DNA from: Prorocentrum cordatum
Taxonomy: Eukaryota > Sar > Dinophyceae > Prorocentrales > Prorocentraceae
Length of the DNA: 64,000 bases
NCBI GenBank assembly: GCA_963575745.1
Contig: CAUYUJ010007491.1
Location: forward strand, 453,244-517,243
Reading direction: 5' to 3'
Part shown: in pieces, positions 42,228 to 52,500 of the stretch
Position numbering within the stretch: position 1 is the first letter of the stretch
Layout of the letters: each line of letters starts with the position of its first letter
Translations under genes and position numbers: made by a program
The notes under the pieces: model-generated
Told to the model about the DNA's origin: nothing
Seen by the model: the letters and a program-made list of their open reading frames with translations, nothing else
The model's database searches: none

Positions 42228-42359
42228 TCGCCATCGCTTGGACGTAAATTCCGTGTGCATGTTTCGGTTTCGTGCGTGATTTTTTCTCGCAGCGTGAGCA
42301 AAAATGCTCCTCGATGGCCCTTGCCGATAAAAAAAATCACACGTCCGAGCGATGCCAAG
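42228..42359 (-). mobile_element. Introner-like TIR element, copy 2 (132 bp)
   Basis: On the minus strand it begins CTTGGCATCGCTCGGACGTG and ends with ACGTCCAAGCGATGGCGAG, so the ends form inverted repeats of about 19 bp. The interior contains CATCGAGGAGCATTTTTGCT and AAACCGAAACATGCACACGG. Length equals that of the 58.1-kb copy. Read on the minus strand it is bounded by G|GC and GAG|. No long ORF inside. Confidence 0.75.
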
Positions 42360-42654
42360 AGTACTGGCTGGGAGGATTCCTGTGATCTGCCCCGAGGACC
42401 CCACCCCTTCCCCCCGCAGAGTGGCGCGTGCCGCCCCCCCCAAATCCATGATCGGGAACGATGGGCCCACGCTCCCGAGGCTATGCTCCCTGACAAACAA
42501 AAACTGTGGGCCCGCGCTCTCGAGGCCACGACCCCTGCACCAAAACCAGGGATCCGCGCTCCCGATTCCACGACCCCTCCTGAAGCCAAGAATGGATCCG
42601 CACTCCCGAGGCTCCGATCCTTCGACAAGACAAAAACATAGTGGGTCCACGCTC

Positions 42655-43165
42655 CCGAGCTTCCAGGACGGCCGCGGCAGGCAGCCAAGGTCGCCAAGAT
42701 GGCCCAGTATGCATCAAGACTGCCCAAAACTGCCCAAACGGCCCCCCAGACGAACCAAGAGGGCCACAAGAGGACCCCCAGCAGGCCAAAAGATTCCACA
42801 ACCATAGACTTTCTCAAGGCGTGGCGCGTCTTCACTTTCTCGGTCTCCCTTCAGCTCCCGACGGCCCGAGCGGCCTTCAAGATGGACCCGGGACGGCCCA
42901 CCAGGGCGCCCAAACGTCACACAACTCCTCCAAGACGGCCCCAGGGTAGCCCAAGAGGGCCCCTAGACGGTCCAGGACAGCCCCAAGAGAGCCCCAAGCT
43001 GGCCCAAGAGGGCCTCTGGAGCTGGCCAAGGCGGCCTTAATTAGAGAGTTCCTCGACGACCCAAGACGGTTCCACGATGGCCCCCAGACGGCTAAGCGGG
43101 CCCCAAGACGGCCAGAGAGAGCCCAAAGGTGGCACAAGAGGGCAGGAAGAAAGCCCAAATGTGCC
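42655..43165. repeat. Spacer repeat in inverted orientation
   Basis: CCCCAAGACGGCC-type repeat on the plus strand, the complement of the neighbouring spacer blocks. Confidence 0.6.
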
Positions 43166-43686
43166 TGAGGGACCCCGAAGACTGCACCACAGGAGCCCAG
43201 TGAAGGGCGAACTGAAAAGGAAGCCGATGAAGACGAGAAGCGAAAACCCCGACACGCAACGAACAAGTGCTTAACATGCTTCGGCTCTCCCCAGCCGCGG
43301 GACCCGAGGTGTCACACGTTAATCACGGCCTCTCGTGCGCCACCCGAAAAATCGCCACCCAAGACGCTGGACCTGCCGCAGGCAGCCGGATAGACGAGGA
43401 TCTGGCGCTTCGGGCCGACATCGCCCCCTGGGTGCAGCAGCACCCTGCATGACGTGAGCAGCCCGCAGGCAGAATCCTCGGGGTGAAGCTGCGGGCAACC
43501 ATGGGACACGTGTGAACGTGAACACACATACGGCAAGCTCAGGTCGTGACGACCTGGGCGCTGACTTCTGGCACCGCGCGGATCGTTCCGCCTGGAACCG
43601 TCGGGGCTCTCCGCCAGCGCCGATCACTCCATGCTGGTCGATTCTGGGCCGCTGTCGGCCCTCTGCCGCGAACGTCCGCGCCAGGA

Positions 43687-44052
43687 TCGCCGCCGCGTCG
43701 ACGCGACACGAACCTGCCGTACAGTTGGGGCGTTGACCCAAGGAACCCTAAATAAGGAACGGGGCCCCTTTTTCCCATACGTTAAACTCCGATTTCCATG
43801 GAAAGCCTCAGGAAAGCACAAGGAACACTGTAAAACAACTAAGGAACACGGAGCCCCTCCCAAACGAAAAGGGTTCCTTCTTCAGCGCCCCGACTGTAGG
43901 CTGGTCCTGGGCCCAAGGCAAGGGCCCCGGCATCGGTGCGGGCGCACAGTCGGCGCCGTCCTGCGGGAGACCTGGGGCGGGCCAGCCGCGGAGAGGGGAC
44001 GCGACGGGCGGGGGGAGGGAAGGGGCCGCCGCGTCGACGCGACACGAACATC
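43687..44052. repeat. 25-bp direct repeats 340 bp apart
   Basis: GCCGCCGCGTCGACGCGACA followed by CGAAC occurs at about 43690-43714 and 44027-44051, each followed by a similar CCGT block. The intervening sequence has no supported gene. Confidence 0.7.
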
Positions 44053-44776
44053 CCGTCTGTGGACGCACTCGGGGGTCCCACAGTGGATCGGAGGGAGGCA
44101 TGAGCCAATCGTGGGGCGTTTGGAGCCCCTGGAGCCGGAGGAGGGCGCCGTCGGGGGGCGTTCCCGTGGGCTCTCCTGCGGCCCTGGTTTGGGGCCTCTT
44201 GCTGGGCGGTGCTCGTAGAACTCTGGAGCTCATGCGGGTGCTGCTTTGGGGCCTCTGAGGGCTGTTTTCGGGACTGCGGGAAAGGGGGTTGCGTGGTGGG
44301 GCTCTTTGAAAGGTGCGGGGAGGAGCCGTCCAGGGCCAGCCGTCTTGGAGGCCTGCCAGGGCCACGTGGGGCTCTCTTCCGTCCGTTTTGCCCGCTCTTG
44401 AGGGCTACTGCGAGGCTCTCGGGCTTCTGTGGAGGCCGCCGGGTCAGTGCTGGGCACCCTCTGGAGCCGCAGAGGAAACTGCAAGCAAAGTAGTGGGAAC
44501 CAATCGGGGATCTAAAAAGTGTTGTGCGCCGGAGCCGATGTCTGAGGCCATCTGGTCGGCTCTTGGAGCGATGAAGGTGCCTCCTGACCTCTTGACCTCT
44601 TGACCTCTCCACCCTCCTTCCTATCAAAGTGGCACACAATCCCCGATCCTCCAAAAACCTCGATCCCCGAAAACCAGGCGCCTGCACGAACCGCACCAGG
44701 CAGTCCAAGGCCAGCGCCTCGTAGTCTACTGGAAGCGCCTGTCGTGCGCATATGCCCTTTTCACGCGCACTGCTCC

Positions 44777-45049
44777 CGGCATTGCGGTATGACAGTATGA
44801 CATGACGCTGGGCTCCATCTTCGACTCCAACATCTCGCTGAGCACGGACAGTGCCTGTTGCCACTGCCGGCCTTTTCCGCACGCGCTGACAGTCGCAAGG
44901 TAGTGGCCTCGAGAAACTTCCACACCTGCTCGAATTCCGTCGCGAAGCAACTGCAGTGCTGCGCTCCACTGTTTTGTCTGACCGCACTTCTTGATGGACA
45001 CCTCGCAGGAAACAGCGTCCTCTCGAGACCGTCGCTGGATGTCTAGCAT
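44777..45049 (-). CDS. PPR exon A: putative N-terminal exon with two divergent PPR units
   Basis: Starts most plausibly at the ATG at 45047-45049 (MLDIQRRSRED), though the frame stays open to 45226. A divergent unit (SCEVSIKKCGQTKQWSAALQ, LLRDGIRAGVEVS) is followed by GHYLATVSACGKGRQWQQAL with SVLSEMLESKMEPSV and the tail MSYCHTAMP. The donor ATGCCGG, then GAGCAGTGC, would be a phase-1 GA site. Being more divergent and the only island with a distinctive non-repeated lead, this is the best candidate for the 5' end of the locus. A spliced-leader-like sequence lies about 60 bp upstream. No clear transit peptide is visible from this start. Confidence 0.6.
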
Positions 45050-45110
45050 CCATGAAGAGAAGGCAGGAGGCTCGGAGGGCCCTGTCCAACATGGTTTTGA
45101 GCAAAGACGC

Positions 45111-45133
45111 CTTGAGCCAAAAGGATGCCGCGG
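45111..45133 (-). other. Possible spliced-leader relic
   Basis: Minus strand reads CCGCGGCATCC then TTTTGGCTCAAG. The last 12 bases equal the 3' end of the conserved dinoflagellate spliced leader, and CCG-x-x-GC at the 5' side also fits with small indels. Genomic SL relics are known from retroposed mRNAs. Confidence 0.4.
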
Positions 45134-45329
45134 CCGCCTCGCTCGCGGGATAATCTCCCCGCGCCGGAGGCGCCAATGTACCGAGGAAATGCGCCCGGCG
45201 ACGAGGCCGAAACCAGCTGCACGCATGCAGATTTCGCAACCGAGAGGGGTCTTCAGAGCCCCCCCAACAATGGAAACGAATGATCATTTCGACGCCCCTA
45301 TTGACGGACTGGGGTCACACAAACAGCGG

Positions 45330-46800
45330 GAACAAATATCTCTCCGCGGCACCCGCCGCGCAACAACGACGACGACTACGACTACGACTGCAACTACGAT
45401 TACGACTACAACCGCGACTACGATTACGACTACAATCACGACTACAATCACGATTATAATCGCGAATCCAACCACGACTATAATCACGACTACAACCACA
45501 ACCACTGATTCGTATTGCAATCCTCGTGAGAAGAGGCTCACAATCCTCTTCCGTGTAGGGTAGCCCACACTGGATTACCCCCTGGGAATAAAAGGATTCT
45601 CCAAGAGTATCCAGCCCGCCTAAAAATAGAGGAGAGAGCGTGATCCACCGCCGCTTTACTGCGGAAAATTGCCAACCTTTTCCTCCGGAACCCGGGGGTC
45701 GCCCCCCCCCCCCCTCCGAAAATCCCCCCCCCCTGCTGGAACCCCTCCCCCCCACCCCCCCCCCCCTCTCCCCCGGCAAAACCCCCCCTCCCCTAACCCC
45801 TCCCCCCCCCCCCTCCCGCTCGAAAACCGGGGGGGGTCACTACCGGTTCGAACCCCTCCCCCCCCCCCCCCTCCGGATCCGGAAAACCGGGGGGGGGGTC
45901 ACTACCGGTTCGAACCCCCCCCCCCCCCCCCCTACTCACCGCCAGCAAACGACTCCCGGTCCCCACCACCGTCCGCATCACATCCCCCACTGGTGTTCCC
46001 AGCACCACTGTCCTCACCACCGCTGTCCCCACTGGTTCCACCACCGCCCCTACTGTCCCCACCAGTGGCCCCACCACTGTCGCACTGTCCCCGCTGTCCC
46101 CAGAACTGTTCCCACCACGGTTCCACTCTCCCCACTGTCTCCACGGCCCCAACCACTGCCCGACTATCCCCACTGTCCCCACTGTCCCACTGACTCCTCC
46201 GCTGTCCCACTGAGCTGTCCCACTGTTCCCACCACTGTCCCCACTGTCCCCACCACTGTCCCCACTGTACCTCTGTCCCATTGTCCCACCGCCGTCCTCG
46301 CCACCGCCTTCACCACTGTCCCCACCACCATTGTACCCTCCACTGTCCCACTGTTTCCACCTCATTCCCATTGTCCCCACACCACTGTCCCCACCACCAC
46401 CGTCACCACCACTGTCCACTGTCCCCCCCTGTTCCCACCATTGTCCCCACCACTGTCCCCACCACTACCGTCCCCACCACTGTCCCACTGTCCCACTGTC
46501 CCCACCACTGTCCCGCTATCCCCTCACCACTGTCCCCACCAACACCGTCCCCACCACTGTCCGCACCCCCACTCGGTTTTCGAGGGGGGGGGGGGGTTCG
46601 AACCGGTAGTGACCCCCCCCCGGTTTTCCGGATTCGGAGGGGTTCGGGGGGGGGGGGGGGGGGGGGGAGGGGTTCGAACCGGTAGTGACCCCCCCCGGTT
46701 TTCCGGAGGGGGGGGGGGGAGGGGTTCGAACCCCCCCCCCGGTTTTCCGCCAGCAGCGGTAGAACACGCTCTTTCAAATAGAGGGAACTCAATCTCCGCC

Positions 46801-46862
<62 letters not shown>

Positions 46863-47080
46863 AACTACGACTACGATTGCGATCACAACCGCTACGACAA
46901 TTCCGACTACAGTCGCAACTACAATCACGACTACACTCGCGATTCCAACCACGACTACCAACCACGACTGCAACCACAACAACCAGCCCGCAGTGGATTG
47001 CTCCCTGGGGGAAAGAAGCCCCCAGGATTATCCAGTCCGCCCAACAACACAGGGAACATTACTCCCCGCCGCGACAACGA
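45330..47080. repeat. Composite array: CGA modules, G/C runs and CCACTGTCCC minisatellite
   Basis: A module with GGAAC-x-TCTCCGCCGCGAC, then CGACTACGA-type repeats, then GTGGATT...CCCTGGG...GGATTAT...CCAG.CCGCC occurs as direct copies at 45330-45654 and 46783-47072, with a further start at 47053. Between them are C-runs (45700-45930), a CCACTGTCCCCA minisatellite (46000-46575) and G-runs of up to about 20 (46590-46740). The words TCACTACCGGTTCGAACCCC and GGGGTTCGAACCGGTAGTGA flank the minisatellite as inverted repeats. No gene. Confidence 0.75.
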
Positions 47081-47130
47081 CGACAACGACGACGACGACG
47101 ACCGACGACGACGACGAGAACGACCACTCA

Positions 47131-47300
47131 GAGAGGGAGAGGAGGAGGAGGAGGAGGAGGAGGAGGAGAGGAGGAGGAGAGATAGGAGGGAGGGAAAAGG
47201 AGGAGGGAGGAGAGGAGGAGGCGGGGAGGAGAGGGGGTAGGAGGAGGAGGGGAGGGAGGAGGAGGAGGAGGAGGAGGAGGGGGGGGAGGAGCAGGAGCCG
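47131..47300. repeat. (GGA)n microsatellite
   Basis: GGA triplets with GATAGG and AGC interruptions, after a short CGA tract (47072-47112). Confidence 0.85.
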
Positions 47301-48030
47301 GAGCAGGAGGAGAGTCGAGCTTGTTCCCCACAGAGACAGTCGGGGGGGGGGCCCAAACTAAAGACCCTTCTCGGTCAACGCCCCCCTCTCTCCCTATCCC
47401 CCCCCCCGTTCGCCCGACCCGGCCGCATCCGGACCCGTCCGCGGGGGCAGGGGGGCGGCCCATGACCAGGGGGGTGCCCGCTGGACCGACCGAGACCGCG
47501 CGCAGCCACCAGCAAGCAGCGTCGCAGAATCGGCCGAGCATCGCGGCCTGCCCCGAGATTGGACGAGCGCGTTCCACTACTCGAAAACTACCTACTCGCA
47601 AATGCCCCGGATCCGCCGCGGGGGATTCACGGCGTCTCGCATCGAAGCAAACAAATGTTTGTGTTGTTCTCGGACGTTTGCGATTTTCGAATACTGGAGC
47701 GCGCTCGGTGAAAGCTGGCCTCTCTGAGCCACACCCGGGCGGCCCGTCGGAGTACCCCTCCAGGCGTCAGCGCCGCCGACTTCGGCGGGCCTCGTCGGGC
47801 CAGGGCTGCTGGAAATCGGCGGCATCCGAGAGGGGTGGCGTCCAAAATTCCCGCCCACCGAATACGCCTGAAAGGTCGCTCCCTTCGCCAGTGACGACCC
47901 GAGCGCCACGGACACGCCGCGCAGGAACTCCACGCGCGGGCGAAGAATATCAACAGGGAAAGAAAGAGTGGAGGAGAAGGCAAGAGTTGTGGATGCCACG
48001 ACAATGGACACCGTATCAGTCCTAGCATCG
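47300..48030. other. GC-rich stretch without a supported gene
   Basis: Overlapping open frames on both strands, none with a recognisable motif. Confidence 0.5.
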
Positions 48031-48066
48031 AATTTAAAGTGTGTTTAACATGTCGGAACACTGTCC

Positions 48067-48109
48067 TGAAACTGTTTTAAACTTGTTTCACATGTTTAAA
48101 ACAGTTTCA
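48067..48109. other. AT-rich perfect 16-bp hairpin
   Basis: Arms TGAAACTGTTTTAAAC (48067-48082) and GTTTAAAACAGTTTCA (48094-48109) pair perfectly around an 11-nt loop. A related GTGTTTAACATG word lies just upstream. Confidence 0.85.
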
Positions 48110-48129
48110 ACACATATTCTAGGCATCTG

Positions 48130-49500
48130 GCAACTATTTGGCAGCATGCATCGTCCTCCACAAGGAAAGACATTGGGGGGCGTCCAAGAGGGGAGGGGGA
48201 TCGCAAGTCATGGCCCCGGGGCGCATGCGCGGACGAGGTCCCGAAACCCCTCCGCGGCCTGCATGTGCTCTGGCCGCCCCTCTCCCCGCTGCCCCCTCCA
48301 GCCAGTCACGGTTTCTGTGCTCGCTTCGCCTCGGGCGCGCCCCGCCGGTAGCTCGACCGCCTTCTGGGCCCAGCTCTCCGCTGATCACGCAGTGCGCGGA
48401 TCGGGGGGGGGGGGGGCGTGTCCAAGGAAAAGCGACAGGGGGCCATGAAAGCCGGCAGACATCGTGGCCCCCGCCATCATGTCCACACACCTCTGGTCCA
48501 CGCATCCCTCTAGTAGGGCGCCCGCGAGACATTGGCGGCGGCCCATCGAAAGACCGCCGGAAGCACGAGGGCGCATGCATGCGAGCGCCTCGCCGTTCTG
48601 GAACGGCGCGGCGGGCCGCGACCGTGTTCCGACCCGGGCCAGGGCCGCCCCGAACACCCGGGACCGGCGCACTACGCCTTCCGGGCGTGGCCAGGGGGAA
48701 GGGCACATGCACTGGAACTTGCGGCGAAGGCAAGCCTGACCGTGGTCGGGAGGACGAGGAGGAGGCGGATGAGGAGCTGAGGCGACATGGCGAGAACGTG
48801 TCTCCCTGGTGCTAGCCTGGGCACCTCGCCACAATCACCAAGGGAAGGTAATTCCCGACTTGTGCGGGAACCCTCTCCCGAGGCGGCTTAAAACCTCCGG
48901 CCCTTGGCAAGTGGGCTGCTGGCAGGTTTCATGGGGCCGTCTCGCGCTGCTCACAGCAAGCGCAACAAGAACAATGCAGGGGCGCGTTGATCACGGCCTC
49001 TGCGTGGGACTCATCACGCGAGGAGGCAAGCGGGTGCAGGGGCGGATCGCTTCCATCGGTCCCAGGGTCTCGCGGCTCGGGCGGCTCGGGCGGCTCGGGC
49101 CCGCCCTTCTTCGGAAGGGGTAAGCGCGCAGACTCGCCGGCAACGCAGAGGCGCGCGCGCGCCACGCCCAGCTTCGAAAAGACATCGAAGCAAGTGCGAC
49201 ATGTCACCATTGTCGCAAGCTGCAAATGCAAGCGGCATGCCACAAACTCTGGCGAGCCGGATCTGGGCACTGGTGTGGGAAGACTTGGCACGGAAATGCT
49301 CCTGCCCGATTTTCTCGCGCGCTTGTTCTGCGGGGCAGATCGAAACGAAAACCGTGCGCTACCTGACAGACTTCCACTTTCAACAATGCAAAGCTTATCA
49401 TCGTCAAACGTTGGGTTCCTTCACTTATGAGGAGCGGCAACACGACGGGCCGCCTCCCCACCGAAAGCATAGCAGCCCCATTCAGGAGCTGATCCGTCAT
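48130..49500. other. GC-rich stretch without a supported gene
   Basis: No recognisable coding sequence or RNA on either strand. The longest frames (about 200 codons, antisense to each other) lack domains. Confidence 0.5.
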
Positions 49501-52500
49501 CGTTAGCAGGAGTGCGCTGGCTCGGGCCCCCGCGGGGCGGGATTCGGTCCGCCGGAGATCCACCCCCCCTCGCCTGCGTCAGGATACGCCAGAGACGAAC
49601 CACAAGTCAAGCATGCCAGACTCATGGCGGGTCTCTCGTGGCTTCCTGAAACCTGTCGCGACAGGCCAGTGCTCGACAGCATTAAGCATCCCCCACTGGT
49701 ATACTGCAGCGCGTGAATCAAAACTAACAATTTGGCGCGCGGAGATGATTGCTCGGCTCCGCCAGAACAACCTCCGCCCACGTTCTGCACGCTGGCACTG
49801 AGCCCGACAGAAGCCCAGACACATCTCCTTAGTCGAGGGCCGACAACTTCGCTGCCTCTCGATCCGTCGATTCTCCAGACGCCGCCGACGTAAACCCCCA
49901 GATCCTCGAACGATCTCAAAACTCAAGCATGCCCAACAGCGGGCGGAATGTGGCCAGTCGGGCGATCAAGAGGCACGCGCCCGCGACGCCACAAGCAATG
50001 GCATTCGACCTCTCGAGCAGATCGCCGCGCGAGACGAGCCGCGCGCTCAATGCGCTCGCCAGGACTGCGACAGATCATAAGGCAGGCCCACAACCAATGG
50101 AAAGGGATCTCCAACTTCCCCCCCACACCAAGGGCGCGAACCACGAGTGAAGGCGCGATGATCACCATCGTAAACCTCTGGCGAGCTAGGGAAATCCCAG
50201 GCACCAAGGAATCCCCCATAAGGATGTTCGGCGTAAAGTGGCCCATCTGGTCACTGCAGCTGGCTCCCATTGAAGCCTCGCGAACGCCGCTAATCTACAA
50301 CTGCCAGCGATGCGAGGTCAGGCATCGCGAAACCATCATCTGCGCACTCGGTGACACAGCGGGCGCGGCCGTCTCCTGCTGAAAAGACGCGATTGAGAGC
50401 GCCAGGGCCCTTGAAATCTCAGGCAACCCAGCGCGCCGCAGCAAGTTCCTGCCCATCGTCGCCGACATCGGCAGTGAGAACGCAACGGGCGTCGATGATC
50501 CTCTTGCCGTTATGGCGGCGAACCTCGCCCGACCCCTCGGCCGCCGCTACTCGCGCGGCGCGCTCCTCGAGGCCGACCGCGCGCCACTCCGCTATCGCGG
50601 CCCCGATGACTTCCTGGAGGCCGGCCAGGCCGGGACTTTCAAGCGCCCCCCCCCCCGCCGCTGGCGGCAGCTGTCGCGCGCCGGGCTGGCCGAGCCCGCG
50701 CCCGCGCAGTCCGCGATGCGAGGGTCCGCGACGTCAGCGTCGTCAACGTCCGAATTGGGCTGGTCGCCGCCGGCGTCGATCAGACGCTCGCAGGCAGGGG
50801 GCGCGACGTAGCCCGTCCAGGCTCGTCGTCCGTCAACGTCTCCATGAGATTCGTCGTTCCGCACATGTCTTCGAGACGCATTCCAGGATGGTAATCAGTA
50901 GCCGCGCCCACGGTTCGCCTACCAGGCAGCAGGCAATCGATCTCCGCGGGCAACTCGACACAGCCCTCCGGGGGAACAGGGGCCGTCGCTGCTGAACGTG
51001 AGAGCGACCAAGATATGCCATCAGTCAAATTCCAACAATCCTGTCGCAAGAATCTCGCCGTCGCCCAGGGCCTCGGCCACGGCGGCAGTCTTGCCCGAAA
51101 TGTGCAATTTGCCATGCGCGACGCGGGGGCCCTGGGTCTCCCCAGTCCGCCTGGCCGCGCGACATGACGCGGGCTCCGCCGCATCAGGTGGGGGGCTCGC
51201 GTCGGCTGACACCGCGGCCGGCGGCTCTCTGCGCCGTCCAGCGTCGACAAGGCACCGGCGATCCTGCGCGCGCCCTGGACGGAGGGGTCGCTGCAGAGGA
51301 GCTGACGGGAGGTCTGCTCGCAATGGTAGTTCAGCGCGTTGGACCCCAGGAGGTCGGAATGGTGCATGAATGGGCATGACCTGTGCTGTCGTGCCGAGTC
51401 CTTGTTCGCGTGCCAGATCAATGCGCTGACGCTTGCCATCTCATGTTCGCCGTAGTGGCTCCTGGGCAAGCTGAGATTTGTTCGGCGCGTTTTGATCCGC
51501 CAAATCCTTCTCGCCGAGAGCGCGTCGTGGGTGTTCTGGCGCAGCTCCCCGATCAGCGTTGCTCGCCGCCCACCTTGGGGCCCTTGCCCCGCCCGCGTCG
51601 CCGGTGGACCGGGCGGTCGCCTGCCTGTGACTGTCGTCGGGGACGTGGTCGAGCATCGAGGGCACGGCGCATGGCTTCGTCGTCGCTATACCTGGGCACC
51701 GCCACGCGGGCAGCCATCGGGGTGGCCGTCGCTGTGCTGTGCGCGTCCACGTTGAGGGCGACGCCGATGGCGGCGGCGCCAGGGTCGTCGGTCAGCGCGT
51801 TAGCTGGCAATGACGGATCTCCCAAAGACATTTTGGTAAGGAAATTGTCTGTGCTTCCGTGGGAATCGGGTTTCTGGTCGGTTACCGCGGCCGCGCGCTG
51901 CCTACAAGCATCGCGACTGCCGGGCTGAGTTGTGACAGAACCTCCTCGAGCACATTCTCGAACCGAGCTCGCCCTTGAGCACGGTGCGCGTGAGATCTCC
52001 AGCGTTCGATCGCCCTGCGTCGCATCTCGCTGGGTCAGGCGCCCCGCGGGGCCTGGCCCAGCCCGCGCCGAAAGCATGCCTCAGGGCGCCCCCGATCCCA
52101 CGGCTACTGGCCGAGGTATTCATCTGCTGCAGAGAGGGGCCTGAGTCGACGACGCAGAGCGCATCCCAGGCAACTGCAGTGCGTTAAAACCGATCTCCGC
52201 GAGAGGCTGTCGATCGCGAAGGACCTTTGTCTTTGCGACGTTGGGCTGCTTGCGCAACTCATGAAGGTCGCGCGCGGTGCTGGGGGCCTCCTCGTATGCG
52301 TTGCCATGCGCGTGGGATGGAACCAGATCGCCCGTGCCCAGGTGTCCAAGATTGGCGTGGGCGCGCCTGATCTCCCCACGTCCAATCGACGGGCCCGGCC
52401 TCCTCGACCTTCTTGCTCGCCGTCGACGGTGTCTCGGGCGTTACTGTCAGGCCTGTCCTGAGGACGTCGTGAGCTTCGAGGGCGGCGATCTCTTGCCAGG

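Noticed and set aside
45830-46700. GGTTCGAACC words resembling a tRNA T-loop / B box
   Set aside because: They occur as inverted words beside G/C runs with no A box or cloverleaf.
45640-47361. 573-codon Pro/Thr/His-rich frame
   Set aside because: Entirely made of C-runs, CCACTGT minisatellite and CGA repeats.
49503-50270. Possible RNase H tail of the second copia-like element
   Set aside because: Fragments such as IVSFDSRAAVYQW are suggestive but no conserved series of residues can be followed.
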